Shown here piece after piece: positions 50,001 to 60,993 of a stretch of DNA of 64,000 nt (positions are counted from its first letter, which is position 1; each line of letters starts with the position of its first letter). The notes under the pieces are model-generated. The model saw only the letters and a program-made list of their open reading frames with translations, had not been told where the DNA came from and ran no database searches. The stretch is from Spizellomyces punctatus DAOM BR117 (lineage: Eukaryota > Chytridiomycota > Chytridiomycetes > Spizellomycetales > Spizellomycetaceae). The position numbers and the translations under genes are program-made. The DNA lies in contig NW_015971537.1 in the NCBI RefSeq assembly GCF_000182565.1, positions 2,178,450 to 2,242,449 on the forward strand, read 5' to 3'.

Positions 50001-50129
50001 TCTCAATTGCGTGGCCGGCATGCACCAGTATATGACGATGGACGGTGTGGGTCTCTCAATACTAAAACAGGACTACCTTGCCGAAATCCAACAAAGGGGG
50101 GTCGTTGCTGGATACCCGCCCATAAATAG
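47038..50129 (+). CDS. Guanylate-binding-protein (GBP/dynamin-like) GTPase with acylation-type N-terminus
   Basis: Large GTPase of the GBP family. Exons are 47038-47370, 47430-47480, 47539-47589, 47648-47698, 47757-48250, 48319-48767, 48823-49106, 49165-49752 and 49821-50129, in frame, about 869 residues. The start MGSAASACCGK is a classic N-myristoylation plus palmitoylation signal. GTPase motifs follow: P-loop GVFRYGKSFLMN, CAVTRGFW (switch 1), LLLDSEGLYD (G3) and WVLRDHFLD (the RD motif GBPs use as G4). The helical middle domain includes MYLNTINEGKTPCVADAW, then DLKKKYSDEAKGPGTL. A long coiled coil precedes a C-terminal RCGSLNTKTGLPC...GGRCWIPAH, a Cys/His motif like that in small DUF5763-type domains. 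No CaaX box. The linker between tail and GTPase domain holds three 17-residue repeats, each on its own exon. Confidence 0.88.
47320..47756 (+). repeat. 109-bp exon+intron cassette, three tandem copies plus a diverged source copy
   Basis: Three units of exactly 109 bp begin at 47430, 47539 and 47648. Each is a 51-nt phase-0 exon (17 codons: ASQNI.H.SGVPDD.NK) followed by a 58-nt intron starting GTTTTG and ending in AAG. The last 51 nt of exon 1 (47320-47370) plus intron 1 (47371-47429, 59 nt) look like the diverged ancestral copy. The next exon, at 47757, begins with the same GCATCAC, so every copy splices in frame. Confidence 0.85.
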
Positions 50130-50160
50130 GATTGAGGAAGAAGTGGTATTTTTGGGTCGC

Positions 50161-50219
50161 CAATACATTTTAGGGTAAGGGTTACAAGGGTGTTCTCGGG
50201 TTTTGGGGTTTACTTAGGG
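50161..50219. repeat. Degenerate telomere-like G-rich element
   Basis: TTTTAGGGTAAGGGTTACAAGGG followed by TGTTCTCGGG and TTTACTTAGGG resembles TTAGGG repeats with a short unique core. A related core (GGGTTTACAAAGGTGTTC) occurs at 62751-62768, next to true TTAGGG units. Both lie just after the 3' end of a gene. Confidence 0.55.
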
Positions 50220-50226
50220 TTGCATA

Positions 50227-50841
50227 TTAGTGGCTATATTTCCTGCATATACACCTGATAATGTAGTCAAGGAACGGCGCCCGCTCCTTTCCCTTTTCCG
50301 CAGGTTCATGAGCTCGTGAAATTCTGCCATAAGAATGCCAACTCAAAATATCCTCCACAGCGTGTGTGCCAATCAGTCTGTCTCCCGCCACCAACATGCG
50401 GCAGGCGGCATTCTCTGGTGGAATTATGTTCATATCACTGAGCACCAGAAATACCACCTGTCCAATATCCGGCACACGTTTCGCCGCGTCCGAGATCATT
50501 AAACCCAGCACAGCGCGGCCGGTGCGCGTGCATCGCTCCATCGCCGTAACCTTCGACACAATGTCGGTCCATTCAATGGGCTCCGGCCCGGTGTCCAATG
50601 AAAACGGATAGATCACGCCCTCCGGCCTGGGGAAGATGTCGTGCACCAATAATGCAATGGCCAAGGCAATCTGCTGAGCTCCTGTAACCCATGCCAGATA
50701 CATATTCAGTGCAACGCGGACGTCGGGAAGAACTGCTTTGAACACGGGTGCTGCCTTTTCAACCACGTCCTGCCACTCGCGATCCAAATCGGCTACTTCG
50801 GGCGGGATGTGGGCTTCGCCAAGAGGTGCTTGTCTCTTCAT
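50227..50841 (-). CDS. Hypothetical protein, 204 residues
   Basis: Single uninterrupted frame starting at an ATG (50841). The protein looks soluble and mostly helical, with a short hydrophobic helix (LAWVTGAQQIALAIALLVHD) and blocks such as EWTDIVSKVTAMERC and GLMISDAAKRVPDIGQVVF. I do not recognise a family. It lies convergent to the GBP gene with about 100 bp of telomere-like sequence between the stops. Its base composition seems more GC-rich than the surrounding intergenic DNA, which supports a real coding region, but no intron or homolog confirms it. Confidence 0.5.
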   Translation of the reverse strand: MKRQAPLGEAHIPPEVADLDREWQDVVEKAAPVFKAVLPDVRVALNMYLAWVTGAQQIALAIALLVHDIFPRPEGVIYPFSLDTGPEPIEWTDIVSKVTAMERCTRTGRAVLGLMISDAAKRVPDIGQVVFLVLSDMNIIPPENAACRMLVAGDRLIGTHAVEDILSWHSYGRISRAHEPAEKGKERAPFLDYIIRCICRKYSH

Positions 50842-52646
50842 CGCATGGGCACGCTCTATTATGCTTTTCGCGGTATCTATGTGATTCTTACCAGGTCGTC
50901 AGTAGACATAGCTTCAATATTACAGTGGTGTGTGACTCCCCGAGGGATGGCTGATATACCACGCTATTACCACTCCACCACCACCGTTGCTCAATGGGGC
51001 ACCATTTTTGGGGCAGTGTTAATGCATTCGTCTCGGTGTGGGTGGACATGCGGGTATATCACAATATAAACGTATTGTACCGTCGATTAACCACATGACC
51101 AGACGCGTTATAGATCAGATCTTGATCGTTCGCGTTGCAACAACTAGGCTTTCGACAACACAAATGCAGACAATAACACAATTAACGACTGATTTTGGGC
51201 GCATAAAGCAACTAATTCAGAAAGTGTTTTAACAAGCTTGTAGCGTAGATTCAGGGCTTTCTAGAACCATTTTGGTCTTGTTAATACGTTAATAACTCGC
51301 AAAGTCATCCAAGTTACTGTCCCATGACAATCTCGAATGAAATCAATCAATTAATTCCGAAAGTTAAAACCATCAGTTAGTTTGGTACAACTCACTTTAT
51401 CAACAACGAATTTGATCGATCTGAACACTTCATGTTATTCTTTCTTAACAGCTGGCTGCTGGAAATCAACGCTTTGCTGCCATCGCTTGCAGCAGAAGCT
51501 TGATTTGACTATGACCTAAAACACGCCATGTTGCAGGACTGCTTTGATGTAGTGGATTTGGAGCGACGGTAAGCCGTGTAGGCGGGTTTGATCTCGTCTA
51601 CAACGATGGACCAGTTCGACATGAGAGGACAAGTAACTATGCTTCGTATTTGTGTATGTTTATCTTTTCTTTTGTTTTTCACCCATCTAATCAAAAGATA
51701 AACAAACTGACACTCTTTCTCCTCCCTCTATACCAATCTTACGTTTAAATATAACCAGGATGTTATCAACCCATTCTGCGAGCCCCATATATGAAGAAAA
51801 GGTTTGGGAATGCCCCCGGACCATCACCGCCTAACCCTGATGTATCTGGAAGGAGTGGTGGAGCTTCTGTTCCTCTATCAGCGCCTTGCATTGGCATCAC
51901 TGTTTCCGTCTCTGTGTCGGATGGGCCGCGATAATATGCATGAAATAACTGGTTATCTTTTGTTGCGAAGTTTCATTTTTATTTTTTGGTCGAGTAGCAC
52001 TTGACTAATTTGTACTAAAGACAGCAGAGCTAGCCCCAACCCCCATTCATTTGAAAGGATAGATTGCGTCCGTATGTCTTGACGGCAGGATATATTTCAC
52101 AGGCCATATATGAGCGTCATCTGCCATGTTTAAAGAACAAAGCCGATGTACGTCGCATGTACCAGCACGGTACCTGCAGATTTCAATGTGACGAATGTAA
52201 GTCAGAACAGTCACTCAGCGGTCATTTAGCGCACCAAATCCAAGCCCACCACCCACAAAACTGGAGAACCTCGGGGAGTGGCATAGGTGATATTTCACGC
52301 CCATATCCACGTTTTGGCCTGCTTGATTTTGCCAGAGTGAACATGCTTGGAATGAAAAAAAAAACGTACCATTATATCATTACAACAGCCAATACCGCCA
52401 AATTCCCAGCATTCCAGGAAACGCTGCATATCACGGTCCAGATTTTATTCAGAGAACGACTCCTTTTAATAAACCAGGTCAATCTCTACTGTCCTGCTAC
52501 CTTGCCCCAAGTCCCGAAGTACAAGAACTTCGGATATAGAATTTCCACCCTCCTCCTAACCGCCCACCTAAAATTCCGTCATTCAACAAGCTTCCATATA
52601 TACTCTAGAATATTTCTACGAATGGTATAGTATCCGAGGAGAGATC
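50842..52646. other. Intergenic, no reliable gene
   Basis: Short frames only. The longest, 52064-52630 (plus), lacks an ATG at its first codon. It contains CRFQCDECKSEQSLSGHLAH, which vaguely resembles a zinc finger (CxxC then spaced His), but the rest looks like translated AT-rich DNA, so I do not call it a gene. An AT-rich segment lies at about 51640-51760. Confidence 0.45.
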
Positions 52647-55600
52647 TTATCTCTGCTTATCCCGATTAACAAAAGTAAGCAGCACGAACGCAATAATGCG
52701 CCAGACGCATCCAATCGCAAGCATCAACACAACACTCAGTGTGGTGCGTCCGGTAACGTATCCGAATACCTTAGCGGATTCTTCCGTTAAATACACGTCC
52801 TTAAACGGCATGATGGATTCCGAGTCTGTCGTTTTTTTTCCAGAACAGAAAGGCCCAAGGTCAATACTGTCATTTGTGTAAAAGCTGGACAAGGCACAGG
52901 GGAAAACATGGCAGCATAACCTACATTGCGCCTCAGCAGCCCATTTGTTGAAACTGATCGCCCACAAAAAGTCGATGCCCCAGTCCCGCGCCTGAACCAG
53001 GGTCGGACCGAACCCGGAGAATACAGCATGGAATAACCCAACGACAACCGCCAGGAGCGCCGCATTGTCCCTTTTCACGATAGTCGATACCGTAGCCGCG
53101 ACACCATACACCCCGAAAAATTGAAGGAGAATCAAAACGTACTGAATCGCGAAAGGTACTAAAGGCTGAGCAAAGAAGTAGTATACGGCGCTGAAATGTA
53201 GGGAAGATAGGGTGAAACGATAGACGGTGCCGATGGTTTTACCCTTATGCCGCAACATGCATTAGACACAGCTCGGTATGGTAAAGAGCAAACACTTGAG
53301 CGAAATCCGAAAACTTACAACATAGTAGGAAAATCTGGAATGGCCGGCTGCAGCTTCTCTCCAAAAGACCGGCTTTTCCTCACCAAAAACTTTTACACCC
53401 GCTGGAGCACCGGCAAGCCCGATACTCATTCCAATCAACAACCCGTAGAGTGCAACAATATACTCCAGAGGGGCTGGACTCATCTTCGTGTACGGCAGCT
53501 TCCACACCCCATAGTAGAGTTCACCTTGATCGGCCATCGCGACACCCATAAGCAAACCGGCAGCAGTACCGACAAAGACTTCGAGAACTAAACTGGACAG
53601 AGTACGTTCCTGTTGGACAAGGTAGCGGTTGTGACAGTGATATATTTGCCAGAAAATGTTTGCCCCGCGTGTTCGCCGAAGTGTCGGGACATGTTCGTGG
53701 AACTCTGTGTCTGATACTGATTGGAGACCGTCGATATCTCCATCGCCGGCAGACCGTTTTTCCCAAGCAACTACTAGATCGTCAACAGTTATGTTCTGAA
53801 GGTTGTTTATCCCGCGCCCCGAAAGGATGTCCATGAGAACGTCGGCGGTGTTTGCAGTTGGAGCAAACTAAAAATGATGGAAACAAATTGGCAAAAGGTC
53901 AAATGCCCAAACACTGCATATAGGTTTCCAAGGATGAGAGCAAAAGGTGCCTAACCTGAAATCCCATAGCCTCAAAATACGTCTTGGCTTCGTTCACCGG
54001 GCCAAGGTACGCCGTTAAACCCCCAGGGGCAATCATCAAAAGATCATCAAATCTCTCAAAGATTTCCACTCGGGGCTGATGAATAACAGCTACGAGTGTC
54101 AGCCCGAGATGGGTAAGACTACTCATGATGTCCGCTACATCAAGGGCTGCAGTGGCATCCAACCCCGAGGTTGGCTCGTCCAAGAAGATGGCTAGCGGAA
54201 CCGCCGCGAGTTCCATGCCGATATTGACCCTTTTACGCTGACCGCCAGAAACGCCGCGCGTAGTTTCATCACCAATGATGGTGTGGGCGACGTGGGACAG
54301 ACTTCAAGAAAAAAAGAAAAAGTAACCACGTCAATAACAGGATAACCATCAACAGCTATAGTCAAATGGGGCAAACAATGGGCAGAACGTACTTTAGAGC
54401 CGACAGCACTCCATGTACGTGCTCCTCGACATCTTTTGCTGACCAGTCTCCGGGAAGCCTGATTTTGGCGGAATGCAGTACATTCTCCCATACAGTCAGT
54501 TCACGTAACATGATGTCCTCCTGGGGGACGTATCCAATAACTTTTCGAAACACATGCATCTCTGATTCCTGGCCATTGACGTACAGTGTACCGCCCGTGC
54601 GCTTCACTTTTCCCATCAAGACGTTCATGAATGTTGTCTTGCCTGCAAGAAGGGAAGGAAAAAGGGAAGGAAAAAGCAGGTGGCGGAGATTTGATGAGTA
54701 TTGGTCGATAAAAATGGATGCCGCAACTCTCCACCTACCTGCTCCAGAGGGACCCATAATAGCCGTCATTCTCCCCGGGCGAATCTCGCCGGTCACTCCG
54801 CTCAGGATCGGCTTGCCATCAGGAAGTACGAGGGAAAGGTTTCGGAATTTAAAGTTCATGCTAAGATCCGTTCGGCCTCCCAACGCTCGGCTGAAGCCCT
54901 TGACAAGGCACGAGGTGTCAATGACTGACCGTTCGCGGGGGCTGTATGGCACAATCTCGGGGTCATCCTTTTTAATAAGGTCCAGCTAGATATGCGTCCC
55001 ATACCACATGAGTATAACACCACCGAAAGATGTAACAGAGAGAAACAACTGCCCATTACCTGAATCGTCTGATGAGCGACCATGTTCTCCGTCTCCTTAA
55101 CATCCGCGTCTTTTCGCAGAAACCGCTGGGACCACGCTGGCAACATTACGCTCAAGGGGGTCTCTGATGCCTTCAAAGCGGCAACACGACGAGCCAGAAC
55201 GAACGCAAAAAGAACAAAGTCGAGGAGCAAAGCAAAGATAAGCGGGCCATAGTACATTTGCGAATGCGTTCCCTCGCCGCAGATCGAAAGACTGTCACAC
55301 TTTATTGGAGCGCTGGATCCAGAATGGCTGGTATATTAAGGTTGCGTACCGAGAAAAAGTGAGTGGCAAGTTTCGTTGGTTAAAAACGTAAAGTTCGTGA
55401 AAGGCGAAAACCAACAAGATCTCACCAGTAATATCCAGACGGGCTATGGAATAAATTACAAAGGAATGGGTGAGGGAAAAAGTGAGCAAGCGTCCGAGAT
55501 GGAAACTCGCCACTAGCTTACCATCTGATCATCGTCTTCCAATCGGGACAGTAGTACCCAGAAGGACAGACAACGGGCTCATACAATCCCTGCGCCTGAT

Positions 55601-55876
55601 GCAATAAACGTGCGGACAAATTCATTCGATAAACCCGGCCGTACGAGACAAAAGCAGGGCTCAGTTTGCAATGTTGGTACAGACCTGGCAAGCTTTTCCC
55701 TGTAACCTCAGCAGCTGACAGTCATCCGTCGGAGCGCAGTAAGATGGTAAGGACGCTGGGTTTTTGCTGTCGACATGCGGGCAGTAGTATCCGGGATCGC
55801 AGGCGTGGCGATCTGAGATAATGACAGGGACAGTTGTGTTGCCTGCCAAGCAGACGCTGGCATCCATATTGGACAT
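52647..55876 (-). CDS. ABCG-type half transporter with Cys-rich ectodomain (ADP1 / ABCG24-28 like)
   Basis: Membrane ABC transporter of the G family, one nucleotide-binding domain before one membrane domain. The N-terminal extracellular part has Cys-rich PGYYCP-type motifs (DPGYYCPHVDSKNPAS near 55790 and SGYYCPDWK near 55540). A membrane helix follows (55260-55190), then the ATPase: Walker A GPSGAG|KTTFMNVL split by an intron near 54640-54742, Q-loop GYVPQEDIMLRELTVWENVL, signature VSGGQRKRVNIGMEL and Walker B FLDEPTSGLDAT. The membrane domain runs from about 53830 to the stop at 52647. This layout is that of yeast Adp1 and plant ABCG24/28; substrates are not well defined for that group. The 5' end is unresolved: an exon could lie up to about 56030 or 56256. 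Confidence 0.87.
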
Positions 55877-57150
55877 ACTTTGTTCATCAACTTAAAGCAA
55901 GAATAGCCTACAATTTCGGAACTAGAAAGTGCAGAACAAGAGCTAAGTTGTATATAGGGCACGGCTTCCTTGGGGCTTATGTACTGGGGCTGTGGTATTG
56001 TCGGGATCCATCCTGCGCTCTGTGGGCCACTCATCTCGGCAACTCAGCAACTGCAACTATTTCCCGCTGGAATGGGGGCTGACGGAGTCCCACCGGACAG
56101 AAAAAAAAAACAATCTTGCGCCATCCAAGACAACCCCCAGCCAAACCCGCGCCAAAAAAACGGAAAGCAACAGAATACGGGCCTGGGTGCCGATCGTCCA
56201 TTTTGCTTTTTATATGTGGGGAGCCCGCCTGCGTTCATATTTTGCAAGCGCGGCAATGTAAGCGGCGCTGCGATTGGGTAGATGCCTCGTGGTTGCGAAT
56301 CAAAATAGAATGCTTAGGTAGTTGTAGTTATAAATTTTGGTCATTATATTTTAGAGTTTAACCTCAAGCTCATCAAGGCGCGACAGAGTTTTGCAGTGAC
56401 AGGCGGGAACGATTTCTAGTACGGACCTTTGGCCTAGACTTGAGCTTGTCCGCGCGCGTAAAAAAAACTGCTTACTGTTTCCCGATGGATCAAGGTTTCT
56501 GGCTTCGGATCCGCTCTCGCCTCCTCCTCTCAGCCAGGATGAAGGCTGAAGTCAACCAATTTCTCTCGGTCCTCAAACGCTCTCGCCTCATCTGGTTAGC
56601 TGCACTCAACAAAAACTGCCTACTTTTTCCAGATGGATCAAGGTTTCTGGCTTCCGACCGGGTCTCGCCTCCTCCTCTGCTCAGCAAGGATGAAGGCTGA
56701 AGTCAACCAATTTCCCTCGGTCCTCAACCGCTCTCGCCTCATCTGGTTAGCTGCACTCAACCCACCATTTTTTGAAATCACAGTCAAGGCAAACTCCGAA
56801 ACGTCGCGCGATGCAAGTTCTCTGTTGCTCAGCGTCGCTCAGTGTCGCTCTCAAAGCCGTCCAATTTTTTTTCTTCTATAACACGTTGGGCGAGAACGGG
56901 CCGACAGTGGGATTTATTCTCAGCCTCCCGCCATTAGGGCTCCATCGCCAACGTGCAACTTCTCTCCATCAAGTTTCGTGGTTAAGCGGAAGTTGTTGGG
57001 AGAATAAAGAGGCCGATCTGGGGCATCGCCATCCTGGACCCTATAAAAAATCCCGCCTAGGACACGCCCCTTGAGACGCAACCACCATAGCAGCCATCAA
57101 GCACGACCTAAAGAGAAGAAGAAACTAATACCGTTCCAATTCCATAACCA
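55877..57150. other. Upstream region with tandem duplication
   Basis: May hold the first exon(s) of the ABCG gene (minus) up to about 56256. The remainder is promoter DNA of the aminotransferase fusion gene, including a 148-bp tandem duplication at 56461-56761. A CCCTATAAAAAATCCC at about 57039-57054 is a good TATA-type element, roughly 100 bp before the start codon at 57151. Confidence 0.5.
56461..56761. repeat. 148-150 bp tandem duplication
   Basis: AAAAACTGC(T/C)TACT..TTCC starts both copies (about 56463 and 56611). Both carry GATGGATCAAGGTTTCTGGCT, then GGATGAAGGCTGAAGTCAACC and end in CTGCACTCAAC. The copies differ at few positions, so the duplication is fairly recent. Confidence 0.8.
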
Positions 57151-60100
57151 ATGACCGCCAACAACCTACCCCCTCCCACCAACGTGGTCCGTGACGTCCG
57201 TGCGGACTTCATGTCTCTCCTGAACCTCGACGTGCATTATCATCGAGGAGAAGGTGACGTTCTCTACCACCGCCCCCATCTTCCGGCTGTCCATAGAATT
57301 GGGAAAAAGTCGGCTGAAGAAGAAGAAGAGGCACATGATGAGAAGCAAGAGGAAGAGATTGCGGTTCTGGATGCTCTTGGCGGGTATGGGTCCACGATCC
57401 TCGGCCATAACCATTCCGCGCCCAAACAAGAGTTGTTAAAATGTCTGACTGAGAACGCGGTGATGCATGCACAGTTTTCGAGGTATGTGTCAAGGGCGGC
57501 TCACGTTTCCCCATTGGTTTGCGGTAGTTTGACATGTTTCGCGTAGACGTAATGCCGCTGAAGAGCTCGGCGAACACCTGAACGACTTTGTTCAGGAAGC
57601 TTGGCGGACAAGGGATGACGATGATATTTCGCCCAATTCCAGTCGGAACCGGTCTGAGAGTGAGGGTAGTACAATGGTGGCGACCGAGGTAGGTTCTAGG
57701 CCCGTTTTGCAAAGGCTTTCCACTGTTTCCTGGACACTGGCAGTTGACACAATGGCTATGCGAACAGGTTCCAGCCTACAAAGCCATCCTTGTAAATACT
57801 GGCACGGAAGCCGTCGAAGCCGCCATCAAACACGCCCTACTAGACTGGCATCGAAGAGCCGACGAGGCATTGATCCGTTTAGGAGGGCCAACCCTCCATC
57901 CTTACGCTGCAGACGCTCTCGCAAACCTCCAGCCAGTCGTGATCGCCGTTGAAGGAAGCTTCCACGGCAAAACGGCGGGAAGTCTGGGACTCACTTTCAA
58001 ATCCCAATTCCGTGCCATGTACGCCTCGACTTTCGACCACCTACTCCGTGACGGCGGCGACATGAAAGCACCATCTCCTGCCTTTGAAGTCGTCCATCTG
58101 AAACGCAATGCCAGCGTGCAAGAAATTTCGGATATTTTCAACCGATATGCGATTGATATTCCCGGCAAACCACCCGGCACTCGACTTCCACCCGTGTATG
58201 CTAACGACAACCATCCCGTGCTGAAGCGCTTTTCCCGGGTTGTAGCGTTCATCTACGAGCCTGTACAAGGTGAAGCAGGTATTCATCCGCTCAGCCGCGA
58301 GCTGCTGTCTGCTGTTCACGCCTGCTGTGTCCGCGACGGGCATGTCCCAATCGTTGCAGACGAGATTCAAAGTGGCCTGTATCGTACGGGCGCCCCATTG
58401 GCTTGCACCGCAGTGATGCCTCGAGAGCGGGAGTTTCCACCCGAATACATCTTGCTTGGCAAGTCTCTCGGAGGCGGGTTGGCCAAAGTTGCTGCTTGTA
58501 TGGTCCGCAGCGATCGCTGGCAACAGGATTTCACCATTGTCCACACCTCCACTTTTGCCGAGGACGATTTGTCGAGTCGTGTTTCTCTGGCGGCGATCAA
58601 AGCACTGCAACAAGAGGCATCCGACGGCAAACTTGCAAAACGTTCTAAAGAGTTTGAGACGCGGTTGAAGCAATTGGGTAGTGCTCTCAAAGCAAAGTAT
58701 CCTCACATCGTGACGGACGTGCGTGGGAAAGGATTCTTTATGGGTGTCGAGCTGGGCGGCTTACTGTTTGAAAAGTCGCTTCCGAATGCTTTGGAGGTAT
58801 TCGCCACTTATGATGCCGTCGGCTACCTTCTCGCCAGTTTCCTCCTACACCGGCACCACGTACGAGTCGGCGCGGCGTTGGGTGCTACTGGTGTGTTGAG
58901 AATTGAGCCAAGCTGCTTTGCCCAACCCGACTATGCTGATAAAATTATGAGCGGGATCGACCATGCATGTCATTTGATCGATAAGGTACCGTATACATAC
59001 ATATTCTGTGGTATTCTTTTCTCTGCCCAAATGCGCATACTAAATGACGAATCGGAAACATCCGCTTTCTTTTGTTTTTCTTTTTCTTGTGCAGGGTTAC
59101 ATTGTGGACTTGACCGCCCATATGTGGACCCACTCTGGCTGTCTTCTAGGTGACAAAACGGTTTCTCTTCCCAATACCAACCGCAATCTCGCTTCCCGGC
59201 GTCAATACAAACACCTTCCGGTAACCTCCTTCCTCTCGCATGCCCTCGGACCAGACTCGCTGGTGAAAGCCGACCCACTCTTTGCACGCTTGTCTCGGAC
59301 TGATGTGGAACGATTCTTGCGGATATCGGCATACTTTCCTGCGGAGAAATTTATGTCGATCCACGAAATGGTTGTGGAAGGCAATCAGGGGCAAGCGACT
59401 ATTTTGAGGATTGTGTATTTGCCAGGGAGCGCAGCGTACTTTGAGCATTGCCTGAGGACTGGGAACGTGGATGCAGCGCAGCGTGTACGTGGAGCGTTCC
59501 TGCAAGAAGCGATAAGAGGGTCCAAAGTCGTCGGACTGGGGGCATTCACGAGCATAGTGACATTGAACGGCACACTCCTTCCCCAAGTCCCGGGCTGCCC
59601 GGCCACAACGGGCAACTCGCTGACGACCGCCTCTGCCATCGAAGCTCTCTCGGCGCACCTGCACAGCCATAAAATGAACCCGAGTAAGCTCAAAGTCGCG
59701 GTCGTGGGCGCAGCCGGCAACATTGGATCGGTGTTGGCAGCAACGATTGCGCCCCATTTTGAGTCTGTGACGCTGGTTCACCGACAGGGAGTGGAGGAGG
59801 CACCCAAATTCCGAGCGGTGGCCGAGGAGATTGCAAAACTGCGCGGAGGGCGACGGACGACGACGACGAAACCTCTCGCGCACGGTTTGAACAAGGGCCC
59901 GAGCTTCCAACAGAACCTGAGTTTATCCTTTTACCGGGTGCTGGCAAAGTTTCACAAGTCCACGCGGCATCTGCCGGAACCACTGGGATCCAACGGGCTC
60001 TTGTCCTTTGTCAAATATAAGCAAAGCAACACGAAGAACAAGAAGCAAAACACCAGCAGCAGCAAGATCCATGCCCGACTTGCTCAAAAGGGCATTCTTG

Positions 60101-60606
60101 CGACGCAGGACATGAGTGCGGTACGAGACGCAGACGTGATTTTGGCAGCGGCGAACGTTGCACACGGACACGTCCTTACGTCGGAGCACCTAAAGCGGGG
60201 AGCGGTAGTACTTGATCTATCAGCGCCAACGGTAGTGGATCCGAGCGTGTTTGTGCAGCGACCCGATGTAGTGTGCATTGTGGGAGGGTTTTGCAGCATG
60301 CCCAAGCAGCAGCAGTTTTACTTTCCTGCTGGGTTGGCGCCCGAGGGGTTGATGTATGCGTGTTTGGCGGAGACGCTGTCGAGCGGGTTGGCAGGAAGCA
60401 AGGTTGCACTGGCGCTTGGCTCTCTGACGGAAGCCGACGTGCGCAAGGCAGCGCAGATGGCGCACCGTGTTGGGGTGACACCTGCCCGCGGCAAGATTGG
60501 AGGAAAGGACCATGGAATGTCCGAGTTGGGGCGAGACGGGAAGGGAGTGGACGTGGTGCATGTCGTCAAAAAGACTGAACGTCTGAACATGGTAGAAACC
60601 CGATAG
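57151..60606 (+). CDS. Fused class-III aminotransferase + acyl-ACP-reductase-like protein
   Basis: Exons 57151-57482, 57547-57665, 57715-58985 and 59095-60606 keep frame and give about 1,077 residues. Residues about 60-574 are a PLP-dependent class-III aminotransferase: LVNTGTEAVEAAIKHAL, SFHGKTAGSLG, VPIVADEIQSGLYRTG and the Schiff-base Lys in LGKSLGGGL (about Lys400). Residues about 575-1077 resemble cyanobacterial acyl-ACP reductase (AAR): KVVGLGAFTSIVTLNG, ATTGNSLTTASAIEAL, the Rossmann loop VAVVGAAGNIGS, and VVCIVGGFC with a possible catalytic Cys. AAR makes aldehydes from acyl thioesters; an adjoining transaminase could convert the aldehyde to an amine. That role is inference. An alternative is two genes, with an ATG at 59044, but that ATG lies in what reads as a normal intron polypyrimidine tract. 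An insert near 59900-60060 is basic and Ser/Asn-rich. Confidence 0.85.
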
Positions 60607-60993
60607 ATTCAGTAATATATATAATATTCAGATTCCAGTTTGTCCTGAAGGAATTTCCATCTTACCTTTCAGATGACGGGGGCGGCGACCACAACTTTAG
60701 CTTCTTTGCGCCAACTGTTCACACTTGAACTGTGCTACCGTGATTATGTAACAAATGTAATTTACAATTTCTCCGCTCGGTCTGCCCGCATCCGGAGCCT
60801 GTCCGTTTCGCGGGCAGTTAGCCTTTTTGAGTTCTGGATTCCGCCCCCGGAGGGTGCCCGGAGGGGGGGAAACTACTAGTCCGTTTTGGCTGAGCATGGA
60901 GGAGGATCTAATAAAAGGGGAAAAGGGAACCCTCGGTCTCTCTCGCTTTCTGTCTCTTTCTCGCTCTGTCTCCATCATCCAGCGTGTCGCAAA
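60607..60993. promoter_or_regulatory. Promoter region of the amine oxidase gene
   Basis: The 387 bp between the fusion-gene stop and the amine-oxidase ATG hold a pyrimidine-rich run (TCTCTCTCGCTTTCTGTCTC, about 60936-60975), which is common just before fungal start sites, and an AATAAAAGG at 60910. Both genes read the same way, so the second likely has its own promoter here. Confidence 0.4.

Noticed and set aside
52064-52630. 188-codon frame with a zinc-finger-like CxxC/His stretch
   Set aside because: It has no ATG at the start, irregular His spacing and low-complexity AT-rich translation after the motif.
59044-59094. Separate start codon for the reductase half, with a signal-peptide-like N-terminus
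   Set aside because: The segment is T/C-rich and ends in GCAG, that is an intron tract; no promoter-sized gap precedes it, and the exon before ends at a fitting GT donor in phase.
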